From the NCBI RefSeq assembly GCF_018642165.1, contig NZ_JAHHZM010000011.1, forward strand, positions 62,001-126,000: DNA of 64,000 nt. The letters are read 5' to 3'. Made by a program: the position numbers and the translations under genes. Below are positions 18,156 through 26,743 of the stretch, piece after piece. The DNA comes from Echinicola shivajiensis. GTDB taxonomy: Bacteria; Bacteroidota; Bacteroidia; Cytophagales; Cyclobacteriaceae. The notes under the pieces are model-generated. The model made no database searches. It had not been told where the DNA came from and saw only the letters and a list, made by a program, of their open reading frames with translations. Each line of letters starts with the position of its first letter. The first letter of the stretch is position 1.

Positions 18156-18174
18156 TGAGTAAAAATCTTACTCA
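18156..18174. promoter_or_regulatory. Inverted repeat, possible operator
   Basis: TGAGTAA (18156-18162) and TTACTCA (18168-18174) form a perfect 7-bp inverted repeat with a 5-base centre. It lies just upstream of the leftward winged-helix gene. I infer an autoregulatory operator; it could also be chance in AT-rich DNA. Confidence 0.45.
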
Positions 18175-18320
18175 TTTAAAACAAAATTAAGTTATTTAAC
18201 CTAAAAAGCAATTTATGGTGCTGAAAATACAAAAGTGTAAATCCAGTAAAATGCCACCTTGTTTTCAACACTTTTACAATTAAAAAATAAAACCTTATTT
18301 ATCATTTTTTTTAAGAAAAA

Positions 18321-18349
18321 GAGGCAATCTCAAAAAATAAGACAGCCTC
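18321..18349 (-). terminator. Terminator at the end of the starch operon
   Basis: On the minus strand GAGGCTGTCT pairs with GGATGCCTC-like sequence (5' GAGGC...GCCTC 3', with inner G-U and A-U pairs and one mismatch) around a T-rich loop. CTCTTTTT follows. It lies 9-37 bp beyond the stop of the last GH13 gene. Confidence 0.7.
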
Positions 18350-18357
18350 CTTTCCAA

Positions 18358-19917
18358 TCATTTCTCTAACACTATTGACCCAAAGGAAGACAAGATCACT
18401 TTACCTCCACTCACCTCCGCTCCTTTTAAGCTATAAATAACATTACTATAAGCCGGTGGCAAATCTACTTCTATAACTTTCTTTCCTATATTATGAAATA
18501 CCATCAGATCTTGGGATGCTGTTTTCCTGTTATATGCCATAACAGGCTTGGGATACTTTTCAGAAGGAAGCTCCAAATCTCCTATGGCTAATGCAGGATT
18601 GGTATTGCGCAAATAAACAACCTGTTTATAATGATTATAATAACTGTCTGTATCCACCTTTTGCTTAGACAAAGGGACTACGGTTTTATCAGTAGTATTT
18701 AAGGGCTCGATCCAGCTAGTACGGCCTATATCCTTTGAAACTTCATCCCAAAGAAATGGCTCCCGAATATTCGGATCGGGCTTTTCACCCAACATCCCGA
18801 TCTCTTCACCATAATATAAATAAGGAGCTCCGGGCATGGTCATCAAAATAGCGATGGCCTGCTTTTGCTTGTCCGGGTTTTTACCCAATTCATTTAACAA
18901 CCTCGGCTGATCATGGTTAGAAGAAATGGTAGCATCTATAAAATCACTGGTAATCCCCTTGTAAAACTCAATAATCTCTTTTTGTTTTTTGGCCAACAGC
19001 ATACCGTCCTCCATTCCAAAGGCATCCAAAAGAGTATAGTGAAAATCAAAATTGAACAGCGCTGGCAACCCTGTCAAATAAGGGGCGACTACCTCTTTCA
19101 TATCATAAACCTCTCCTACCAAATAAATATCTGGTTTTATTTTTTCCATTTCAGCCCTAAACTCATTCCAAAAAGCATGGTTATCTACAGCCCTATCATC
19201 TGGATAGATATGCTTGGCTGCATCCAGCCTAAAGCCGTCTACACCAACTTCCTCTAGCCAAAACCTTCCTATATCGTAAATTTCTTCCCTAACCTTAGGA
19301 TTATCAAAGTTCAAATCTGGCATATCCCCAGTAAAAAAACCATAATAGTAATCCTTTCCGTATCCTGGATCGTGCCATTGACGGATATTATCACTGTCCA
19401 AGGTGACCACTTTTTTATCCAAAAAGTCCTGAATTGTATCGGCCTGAGCCCAAACATAATAATCCCTGTATGGATTATCCCTACCCTTTTTTGATTCCAA
19501 AAACCAAGGATGTTCATCACTGGTGTGGTTAATGATCATATCAATGACCACTTTTATATCTCTTTTATGAGCCTCTTCAATAAGCTTTTTAAAATCTCCC
19601 ATTGTCCCGTAATCCGGGTGGATGGCTTTATAATCTGTCACATCATACTTATGATAAGAAGGAGAAGGCATGATAGGCATAAACCAAATGGCATTGGCGC
19701 CAAGATCCTGAACATGGTCTAGCTTTTCAATAACCCCATTCACATCTCCGATACCATCTTCATTGGTATCATAAAAAGATTGGATAAAGATCTCATAGGT
19801 TATCCCCGCTTTAGGCCAATAGTTTTTCACCTCCTTGTCATTTTTTGGCTGGGTATCACAACCAAACGCTATCAATAAAGATACAGCACAGATGGAAAAT
19901 TTTAATAGTTTACTCAT
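18358..19917 (-). CDS. GH13 alpha-amylase lipoprotein (SusG-like)
   Basis: This 519-residue GH13 enzyme hydrolyses alpha-1,4 glucans. I chose the ATG at 19917 over the open-frame ATG at 19962 because it places the lipoprotein signal MSKLLKFSICAVSLLIAFGC at the N-terminus (Cys20). The (beta/alpha)8 motifs are visible: DMIINHTS, the nucleophile in DGFRLDAAKH (Asp232 by this start), the acid/base in LVGEVYD (Glu269), and SSNHDQPR (Asp336). Lipidation suggests attachment to the outer membrane, perhaps at the cell surface like SusG. It is the last gene of the leftward starch operon, separated from fbaA by a strong stem-loop. Confidence 0.92.
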   Translation of the reverse strand: MSKLLKFSICAVSLLIAFGCDTQPKNDKEVKNYWPKAGITYEIFIQSFYDTNEDGIGDVNGVIEKLDHVQDLGANAIWFMPIMPSPSYHKYDVTDYKAIHPDYGTMGDFKKLIEEAHKRDIKVVIDMIINHTSDEHPWFLESKKGRDNPYRDYYVWAQADTIQDFLDKKVVTLDSDNIRQWHDPGYGKDYYYGFFTGDMPDLNFDNPKVREEIYDIGRFWLEEVGVDGFRLDAAKHIYPDDRAVDNHAFWNEFRAEMEKIKPDIYLVGEVYDMKEVVAPYLTGLPALFNFDFHYTLLDAFGMEDGMLLAKKQKEIIEFYKGITSDFIDATISSNHDQPRLLNELGKNPDKQKQAIAILMTMPGAPYLYYGEEIGMLGEKPDPNIREPFLWDEVSKDIGRTSWIEPLNTTDKTVVPLSKQKVDTDSYYNHYKQVVYLRNTNPALAIGDLELPSEKYPKPVMAYNRKTASQDLMVFHNIGKKVIEVDLPPAYSNVIYSLKGAEVSGGKVILSSFGSIVLEK

Positions 19918-19938
19918 TATACATTTGGTTTTTGGGCA

Positions 19939-20057
19939 CAAAAAAACCGCCTCAGAAGTCATCTAACCACTCAGATCAATCTGCATTTTCTTGAATTCCA
20001 GTTTTCGGAAATTCTTGCTATTGAACAAAGATGTTAAAGTAAACTCCTGAGACGGTT
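19939..20057 (-). terminator. Long stem-loop between fbaA and the GH13 lipoprotein gene
   Basis: In the leftward transcript an 11-base arm (from 20057-20047, AACCGUCUCAG) pairs fully, with one G-U, with CUGAGGCGGUU (from 19955-19945), followed by a run of T. About 90 bases lie between the arms. It can end transcripts after fbaA, or act as a partial terminator or processing site before the last amylase gene. Confidence 0.7.
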
Positions 20058-20080
20058 CCTATACCGCATTATAGAAATAA

Positions 20081-21142
20081 TTAGTTTCTATTCACCGCAT
20101 TAAGCATGTCGAAGGCAACTTCAAGACGCTTCACAAAGCTCTCTTCACCTTTTCTCAACCACACTCTCGGATCATATTTCTTCTTATTAGGTACATCTGG
20201 ACCTTCAGGGTTACCCAATTGAGACTGAAGATAACCTTCATTCTCCTTGTAATAATTAAGAATACCTTCCCAGAATGCCCACTGCATATCTGTATCGATA
20301 TTCATTTTGATAGAACCATAGCTGTTGGCTTCTCTGATTTCCTCTACAGAAGAACCTGATCCACCATGGAATACGAAGCTTACTGGCTTACCGCTCAATC
20401 CGAATTTCTCACAGATATAATCCTGAGAGTTTTTCAAGATCTTAGGCTGCAAGCTTACATTACCTGGCTTGTACACACCATGAACATTACCGAAGGCAGC
20501 AGCGATCGTGAACAAGTCACTTTGAGCTTTAAGGGCTTCATATGCATAAGCAACTTCCTCAGGCTGAGTGTAAAGCTTAGAGCTGTCAATATCTGTATTG
20601 TCAACACCATCTTCTTCACCTCCAGTTACACCTAATTCAATTTCAAGAGCCATTTCGTATTTCTTGAATTCAGCTAGGTATTTTACAGAAGTTTCAATGT
20701 TTTCCTCAAGGCTTTCCTCAGAAAGGTCAAGCATGTGAGAACTGAACAATGGTTTCTTAAAAGCTTCATAATACTCTTTACCTGCAGCCAACATACCGTC
20801 TACCCAAGGGATCAACTTTTTAGCAGCGTGGTCAGTGTGAAGGATTACCGGTACTCCGTAAGCCTCAGCCATTTTATGAACGTGCATAGCACCTGAAACA
20901 GCACCTGCAATAGAAGCTTGTTGCTTATCATTAGCCAGACCTTTTCCGGCAAAGAATTGCGCACCACCGTTTGAGAACTGAACGATAACAGGTGAATTTA
21001 CCTTTTTAGCTGTTTCCAAAACTGCATTGGCAGTACTGGTGTTGATTACATTGACAGCTGGTAAAGCAAATTCGCTCTCCTTGGCATAGTCCAACAAATC
21101 TTTCAATTCTTCACCGAACTTAATCCCTGGTTTGAATTTCAT
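20081..21142 (-). CDS. fbaA: Class II fructose-bisphosphate aldolase
   Basis: This 353-residue zinc-dependent aldolase reversibly splits fructose 1,6-bisphosphate into glyceraldehyde 3-phosphate and dihydroxyacetone phosphate in glycolysis and gluconeogenesis. The length matches the FbaA-type (class IIA) enzymes. Visible signatures are PVILHTDHAAKK with the zinc-binding His and catalytic Asp, the acidic stretch LEIELGVTGGEEDGVDN, VHGVYKPGN, and FHGGSGSS near the phosphate site. It is cytosolic. It lies within the leftward starch operon between two exported GH13 genes, 23 bp from the ancestral end of the upstream one. This couples sugar uptake with glycolysis, or reflects a chance insertion. 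Confidence 0.95.
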   Translation of the reverse strand: MKFKPGIKFGEELKDLLDYAKESEFALPAVNVINTSTANAVLETAKKVNSPVIVQFSNGGAQFFAGKGLANDKQQASIAGAVSGAMHVHKMAEAYGVPVILHTDHAAKKLIPWVDGMLAAGKEYYEAFKKPLFSSHMLDLSEESLEENIETSVKYLAEFKKYEMALEIELGVTGGEEDGVDNTDIDSSKLYTQPEEVAYAYEALKAQSDLFTIAAAFGNVHGVYKPGNVSLQPKILKNSQDYICEKFGLSGKPVSFVFHGGSGSSVEEIREANSYGSIKMNIDTDMQWAFWEGILNYYKENEGYLQSQLGNPEGPDVPNKKKYDPRVWLRKGEESFVKRLEVAFDMLNAVNRN

Positions 21143-21165
21143 AATTGAATGGTTTAATGGTTTGA

Positions 21166-21273
21166 TTACTTTTTGATAAATTGCTTTCTTAGCATCTGAC
21201 GATTGTCATAAAGCTCAAAGATATAAAGACCTGCTCTAATATCCTTTAATTGAAAGGCTAAAATCTTATCATT
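21166..21273 (-). pseudogene. C-terminal remnant of type IX sorting domain after in-frame TGA
   Basis: Reading on in the same frame past the TGA at 21274-21276 gives 35 residues (NDKILAFQLKDIRAGLYIFE, then LYDNRQMLRKQFIKK) and a TAA at 21166-21168. This is the expected second half of a type IX secretion C-terminal domain: the 'L..G.Y...' strand and terminal K-F-I-K-K. The ancestral gene end would leave a 23-bp gap to fbaA, typical of this operon. Confidence 0.8.
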
Positions 21274-23964
21274 TCAGTAATTTGTCCCCTCAAACCACAC
21301 TTTTCCACTCATATCAATAATTCTATATATAAATTCCCCGATTTTCTCTGGCAATTCCACATTTAAGGTTCCGCTTACCGGTACTGGAAAAAGCTTGATT
21401 TCATCGAACTTTCTCCCTTCTTCCGGTAAGGCTGTAATCAAATCCAACGACCTGATCTCTACCTCAGGCTTTGGTAATTTTTTATTGGTAAACACCAAGA
21501 ATTCATTGGCTTCGAGATCCAGAATCCGCGAGTCTCCCACTACCTCTATTTCTTCTCCGCTTATATACTCATACCAAGTCCCCGAATAAGGAAAGTCCAC
21601 ACTTTTCTGCTTCACTTCTTGCAAACCAAAATTCCCTATTAGCACCACATCCAAATCCTCCCCAACCAAACTAATCACTTTGACGGCATTAGCTAAATCA
21701 AGAGATACCTCTTTTGGGTAATTGAAAACAGCATACTCCTGCTTCAATTTTATCATGGCCTTATATAAATAATACAGTCTCAACCGCTCCTCATTCTCTA
21801 AATACCCCCAATGAGGCGGTTTAACACCTAAACGATCATTGTCCAGCTCTACATCATAGCCCATTTCTCCGAACTGCCAGATCATTTTAGGCCCCGGTAG
21901 GCCAAAATAGAAAGCAGTCAATAGCTGGTTCCTGTCCACTGCATTTTCCAAACCACGTAAATCCAAAGGTGAACGCTCACCAAAACTCAATGTCTCCCAC
22001 ATTAACCGCTCCTCATCATGGCTCTCCATATAGCTGATCAGATGGTTTTTCTCCCAACCCCTGGTTTTATAATATGAATAGGAAAAGTCCAAAGATTCAC
22101 CCTTGGCCATTTGCCGAAAGCTATGATTCATATTTCCCCACAGGATCATAGCATAATCCGCAAGGATTTTTTCCTCTGCATTTTCAGCAAGATGCTCCAA
22201 TATTACATAGGCATCAGGATGATGGGATCTGATTTGATCATATATTCTTTTCCATATCTCAATTCTACTCTCATCAAGCTGAGACCACTTAGCTACATCA
22301 TTTCCTGCATCTTGCTGGGTAAATCCTTTGCTCAAATCAAAGCGAAAACCATCTATATGGTATTCAGACATCCAGTAATGGTTCACCGAGTCCACCAGAT
22401 CCTGGGTATACTTGCTTTCATGGTTGAAATCATAACCCACATTAAAAGGATGGGTAGCAGTAGTGTTCAGCCAAGGGTTCTCAACTGTAGGAGCTCCATA
22501 GTCTCCCTCATTGTACAGCCGCACAAAAGGGCTTTGGCCAAAAGCATGGTTTAAGACCATATCCATTATCACTACCATCCCCCGCTTATGCGCTTCATCA
22601 ACCAGTCTTTTCAGCTCATCTCTGGTCCCATAATACTTATCCGGTGCAAAGAAAAATGAAGGATTATATCCCCAGGAAAGATTCCCTTCAAATTCCATCA
22701 CGGGCATTAACTCAAGGGCATTTATACCTAAAGATTGCAGATAATCCAACCTTTCAGTTACTGCATTATAGGATCTCCTTTCATCGAAATCCCTTACCAA
22801 CAACTCATAAACGACTAACTCTTCAGCCAGTGGTTTTTCATAATTATTGTATTTCCAATCATATTTTTCTTGGGCAGTCTGTAGATAAGAAGCCTGAAAC
22901 TCTTGCCCTTCTGGATAAAGCTTTAAGCCTGGGTATTTTCCCAAATCAATGATTTCTTGATCATGGAAAGGGTCAGCTATCTTTTCAGCATATGGATCTG
23001 CTATTTTCGTTTTTCCATTCACCAAATATTGAAACATATACTCCTTATTTGGTTCCAAGTCATCCAGCTCTAACCAAAATATTTCTCCAGCTGCTGTTAT
23101 GTTCATTTGAAAAGCTGGCAATACTTTCCAGTCATTGAAATCACCAATAACAAACACATTATCCTTTCTAGGAGCTTCAAGCACCAAAGCCACTTTGGTT
23201 TCAGAAAGGTAGTTTATCCCCTTCCTTAAGCCATTGGGAAGCTCTTTCACCTCACTATCCGCAAACACATTTACTGACAGGCTTTTTGAAACCTCCAACC
23301 CAACTTTTTCTCCCTTTCCTACAAAAAGAAATTCACCCGGTTCATCAGAAACAAAACTATAAGCTAAGGAACTGCCCTCATTTTCAAAAGCCACTTCAAG
23401 ACCATTCAGTTCAAGACTTATCCTTGCATTTGAGCTAGCCTGGATTTCAATTGCCAATTCTTCCCTTTGCTTAAGAAATACCCTTTCCCCAGTTGGCTCT
23501 TTAAAGGAAATATCAAATCCCTGAGCCAGGTTAATAAAGAAGTCCTCATTGCTTTCACTCTTTCCCTCCTTAGTCCCATCAGCATTTCTGAACACTAGCC
23601 CGAGCCTGAAAATCGTTTCATCATTTGCCCTTTCGAAAAACTCATTCGGGACCAATTCAAAAAACCAAAGATCATCTTCGCCTTCCACTCTGCTCATCTT
23701 GGCGGCTGGATCTGAACTCCCCCACTCAAATGGGACTACGGACCAAAAGTTGGAATTCTCGCTTTCTGTAATCGCACCAATATGAATACACACCTCTTCC
23801 TCACCCTGTAATTCAGAGACTTCTGAGCTGGCATCATAAATGATTCTCACCTTTTCATCTGCACGTGGGAAACTAGGCTTAGTACTTACTTGCCCCCAAA
23901 CTAGCACAGGAATACAAGCCATTACAAGTACCAGTAATGCATTTTTAAGGTGAAAATCTTTCAT
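21274..23964 (-). CDS. Exported GH13 amylase with interrupted T9SS domain
   Basis: This 896-residue product has a signal peptide ending near VLVWGQ. Beta-rich N-terminal domains follow, then a CBM48-like domain at about 265-340 (VFVIGDFNDWK). A GH13 catalytic barrel carries DMVLNHAFG, the nucleophile in DGFRFDLSKG (Asp543), the acid/base in VILEHLA (Glu590) and MESHDEERL (Asp650). A C-terminal beta domain is followed by the first half of a type IX sorting domain (DEIKLFPVPVSGTLNVELPE). That domain is cut by TGA; the missing half continues in frame to 21166. Without it, surface delivery by T9SS should fail, unless the stop is read through or is a sequence error. It follows susE in the starch operon. 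Confidence 0.88.
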   Translation of the reverse strand: MKDFHLKNALLVLVMACIPVLVWGQVSTKPSFPRADEKVRIIYDASSEVSELQGEEEVCIHIGAITESENSNFWSVVPFEWGSSDPAAKMSRVEGEDDLWFFELVPNEFFERANDETIFRLGLVFRNADGTKEGKSESNEDFFINLAQGFDISFKEPTGERVFLKQREELAIEIQASSNARISLELNGLEVAFENEGSSLAYSFVSDEPGEFLFVGKGEKVGLEVSKSLSVNVFADSEVKELPNGLRKGINYLSETKVALVLEAPRKDNVFVIGDFNDWKVLPAFQMNITAAGEIFWLELDDLEPNKEYMFQYLVNGKTKIADPYAEKIADPFHDQEIIDLGKYPGLKLYPEGQEFQASYLQTAQEKYDWKYNNYEKPLAEELVVYELLVRDFDERRSYNAVTERLDYLQSLGINALELMPVMEFEGNLSWGYNPSFFFAPDKYYGTRDELKRLVDEAHKRGMVVIMDMVLNHAFGQSPFVRLYNEGDYGAPTVENPWLNTTATHPFNVGYDFNHESKYTQDLVDSVNHYWMSEYHIDGFRFDLSKGFTQQDAGNDVAKWSQLDESRIEIWKRIYDQIRSHHPDAYVILEHLAENAEEKILADYAMILWGNMNHSFRQMAKGESLDFSYSYYKTRGWEKNHLISYMESHDEERLMWETLSFGERSPLDLRGLENAVDRNQLLTAFYFGLPGPKMIWQFGEMGYDVELDNDRLGVKPPHWGYLENEERLRLYYLYKAMIKLKQEYAVFNYPKEVSLDLANAVKVISLVGEDLDVVLIGNFGLQEVKQKSVDFPYSGTWYEYISGEEIEVVGDSRILDLEANEFLVFTNKKLPKPEVEIRSLDLITALPEEGRKFDEIKLFPVPVSGTLNVELPEKIGEFIYRIIDMSGKVWFEGTNY

Positions 23965-23987
23965 TTGGTTATTTGAGGTCTATAAAT

Positions 23988-24059
23988 AAGGCTGTTTCTA
24001 AGTCCTCAATTTCATTGTTGGGATAAGAATGAAATCCGTAATGTTTTTGAAACAGCCTT
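23988..24059 (-). terminator. Nested stem-loop between susE-like and GH13 genes
   Basis: AAGGCTGTTTC (23988-23998) and GAAACAGCCTT (24049-24059) form a perfect 11-bp outer stem. Inside it ATTTCATT (24009-24016) and AATGAAAT (24028-24035) form a second perfect stem. Few T residues follow on the minus strand, so it may be a partial terminator or an mRNA-stability element rather than a full stop. Confidence 0.65.
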
Positions 24060-24079
24060 AGTTTTTCAGATAGAAGGAT

Positions 24080-25120
24080 TTAATTTTTCACTAGAGTATA
24101 AGACACTTCTCCTGGAACTTTGAAATCCATTGTAATCGTATAGTTGCCTGCTTCTAAAATGGCTATATCAGAACCTCCAGCCTCTAACTCTCCATCGCCC
24201 TCATCATCTCCGTAATTATTATCCCAAGCATCATTGGCCCTAAACTTCATATTCCCAACACTTAGAGCAGTAGTAAGGGTCAAAATATTTTCATCTGCAT
24301 TATATTCCATTGGAGTGGAACTGTCCCAACCTCCAGTAGTAGCATCACCAATGATTCCCCAATAAAGAGGAGCCCCGATACTATAGGTTTTATCATTTAG
24401 GTTTACCGTCAATTTATAGGTTCCCTTGGCATCCACTTTCAGGTTTGCTCCTCCTGCATCGAGGATACCGTCTGCACCATCATCCCCGTAATTCACATCC
24501 CAGTTTGGTCCTTCATTTACTTTAAATTCCCCGTTTCCAGTTATTAGATGTACAAAACCTTCGTAAACATTATTCGACTTTACTGAATATAGAATTGTGT
24601 TTTCATTGGCAGGGTTCCAGCCTTGATAATCTCCAGGAACGTACATTTTAGGATATTGTAAGGCTACCTCATAGGGAGTCAAGGACATAGTAATAGTCTC
24701 AGAAAACTCATCACTTACATTGTCATTAAGAAATGCCTTTATCCTCATCTCTACTGTCGTTCCTTCATTGGGCATCAAACCTCTGCTTAATAGTTTTTGA
24801 TTCAAATCAGCATAAGTCAATATCGCTTTATTGCTGGTAGAGTTAATTACATCTACAGATTCAGCAAAGCCATTACCTACCAGGTCCATTTGAACGGTAT
24901 ACCTGGTTGCTGCTGAAAATCCATAATCGGCTTCCTGGTATTCAAATATTACTTCCTTCGTTTCTTCCTCTGCTGTAAGCACCAAGGAGGTGCCAGATTC
25001 CGGGCTCATCAATACTGGAGATTGGGGATCACTGCTGATCACCGGATCCAAGTCTTCGCTACACGACCAAATCATCGCTATGGTCAACAACCAAAATATA
25101 TTAGAATAATATTTTTTCAT
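24080..25120 (-). CDS. SusE-like starch-binding outer-membrane lipoprotein
   Basis: This 346-residue protein has a lipoprotein signal (MKKYYSNIFWLLTIAMIWSC, Cys20). A SusE N-terminal domain (PQSPVLMSPESGTSLVLTAE) runs to about residue 130. Two related beta-sandwich modules follow, each containing an N-Y-G-D-D...A-G-G turn (NYGDDGADGILDAGG and NYGDDEGDGELEAGG) and a T-Y/N-Y-x-I/L strand, the SusE/SusF carbohydrate-binding pattern. It should sit on the cell surface with SusC and SusD and hold starch for the amylases. It lies 18 bp after the susD-like gene. The repeated modules suggest two glucan-binding sites. Confidence 0.88.
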   Translation of the reverse strand: MKKYYSNIFWLLTIAMIWSCSEDLDPVISSDPQSPVLMSPESGTSLVLTAEEETKEVIFEYQEADYGFSAATRYTVQMDLVGNGFAESVDVINSTSNKAILTYADLNQKLLSRGLMPNEGTTVEMRIKAFLNDNVSDEFSETITMSLTPYEVALQYPKMYVPGDYQGWNPANENTILYSVKSNNVYEGFVHLITGNGEFKVNEGPNWDVNYGDDGADGILDAGGANLKVDAKGTYKLTVNLNDKTYSIGAPLYWGIIGDATTGGWDSSTPMEYNADENILTLTTALSVGNMKFRANDAWDNNYGDDEGDGELEAGGSDIAILEAGNYTITMDFKVPGEVSYTLVKN

Positions 25121-25138
25121 GTTTTGAGAAATTTGGGT

Positions 25139-26725
25139 TTAGTATCCGTTGTTTTGCTCAAGGTTTGGATTGGCCGTCAAGTCTGCAGTGGGAAGTGGAT
25201 AAATATCCCTGAACGAATCCACATCTCTGCCTTCAAAGGTCCCACCTTTCCATTGCCATACATAGTCCGCTGTAGTGAACCTACCAAATCTGATCAGGTC
25301 AGTTCTTCGATGAGCCTCCCATTTCAACTCACGGGCCCTTTCATCAATGATAAAATCAAGGGTCAATTCCCCAGCTGAAATATTTCCGGAAGCATCACCA
25401 TAAGCTCTCTGTCTTAATTCATTAATATAAGCTAAAGCCTGCCCTAGACTTCCTCCACTACCACCTCTTAAAATAGCTTCCGCATACATCAAATAGACAT
25501 CCCCCAACCTGAACATTGGGAAATCTGTATCCACCTGATCATTTCCTGGACTAGAACCTCTCTCTCCATCTCTGGTAACATTTTTGTATTTCTTCACAGC
25601 ATATCCATCTTGAAAAAGGGAAATATTCTCTATATCTAGGTTTTGTTCATCAGTATGAAATAATCCCCTTGCATCCGGTGTGCCATTTGTACCAGGATAA
25701 AGGGCAACTATTTCTGGTCTGGTTCTAATCCCTTGCCATCCCCCCGGAATTCCAAATTCCTCTCTGTCCATCGTACCTCCTACAGCCGCATTGACCAAAA
25801 AGGTGGTTCCTCCAAATGAAGTTGTGTTCACCCCATCAAAAGCCACAGAAAAAATCAATTCTTGGGAAAGATGATTATCAGCTAAAAACAGGTAATTATA
25901 ATTTGGTTCTAAAGTATAACCACTATTCAAAACCTCATTCAAATAAGTCAATGCCTCAGAATAGTGATCTTCTTCGATATACACTTCTGCATTAAGGTAA
26001 AGCTTTGCCAAAAGCATCCAGGCTGCAGCCTTATCGGCCCTGGCATACTCATTTTGCCTTGCATCTACCAGCATAGGTAATATTTCCAGCAATTCGCTTT
26101 CTACATAATCAAACAACAATTGTCTATTGCCCTGCTCTGGGAAATAGGCTCCCACTCCATCTTCCTCCGTCACAAAAGGGACATTCCCATACATATCCAA
26201 TGCATGATAATAACTTAAAGCCCTTAGAAATCTGGCCTCAGCCCTGAAAATCCTTGCCACTTCCTGATCAGCTTCAGCGATACCTCTACTGGCCATCTTT
26301 TCATCACTGGTTTCCCTGATATATTCATTGGCTAAAGAAATTTGATAGAATATCCTATAGTACATTGCAGCTATGAAACCATTGTCAGAAGTCCATTGCA
26401 TGGTATTCAAGGTAGGCAGGCCTTCATCATTCCAAGCAATAATCGCCTCATCTGTTGGCAACTCCTGCAATTTCCAATATGCCCTGATATAAGTGGAAGC
26501 TCCCTCGTCCAAACCACTGATATCCGGTTTTCCCGCAGGCCCTTCCTGTCCACTTACCGCTAGCCCTCCATAAAGCTTGGCCAATACATTTTTATAATTA
26601 TCAAAATCTTCATAAACCTGTATGGATGTCACCTCATTATAGGGCTCTAGATCCAGATTTGTGCATGATGCCACGGCAAACAAGCCCAACACCCAATTGA
26701 TTTTATATATCCAATTAATTTTCAT
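25139..26725 (-). CDS. SusD/RagB starch-binding lipoprotein
   Basis: This 528-residue SusD-family protein has a lipoprotein signal (MKINWIYKINWVLGLFAVAS, then Cys21) followed by TNLDLEPYNEVTS. Classic SusD segments are EARFLRALSYYHALDMYGNVP, WMLLAKLYLNAEVY, the FPMFRLGDVYLMYAEAILRG block and RELKWEAHRRTDLIRFGRF near the C-terminus. It forms the lid of the SusC channel and binds the glycan at the surface. Genes 18 bp on either side encode SusC and SusE. Together with the downstream amylases this points to starch or maltodextrin as ligand. The family call is certain, the ligand inferred from context. Confidence 0.94.
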   Translation of the reverse strand: MKINWIYKINWVLGLFAVASCTNLDLEPYNEVTSIQVYEDFDNYKNVLAKLYGGLAVSGQEGPAGKPDISGLDEGASTYIRAYWKLQELPTDEAIIAWNDEGLPTLNTMQWTSDNGFIAAMYYRIFYQISLANEYIRETSDEKMASRGIAEADQEVARIFRAEARFLRALSYYHALDMYGNVPFVTEEDGVGAYFPEQGNRQLLFDYVESELLEILPMLVDARQNEYARADKAAAWMLLAKLYLNAEVYIEEDHYSEALTYLNEVLNSGYTLEPNYNYLFLADNHLSQELIFSVAFDGVNTTSFGGTTFLVNAAVGGTMDREEFGIPGGWQGIRTRPEIVALYPGTNGTPDARGLFHTDEQNLDIENISLFQDGYAVKKYKNVTRDGERGSSPGNDQVDTDFPMFRLGDVYLMYAEAILRGGSGGSLGQALAYINELRQRAYGDASGNISAGELTLDFIIDERARELKWEAHRRTDLIRFGRFTTADYVWQWKGGTFEGRDVDSFRDIYPLPTADLTANPNLEQNNGY

Positions 26726-26743
26726 TGTTATTCAGGGTTTAAA

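Noticed and set aside
23988-24059. Riboswitch between susE-like and GH13 genes
   Set aside because: Only nested simple stems are seen; no conserved ligand-binding core of a known class can be recognised.
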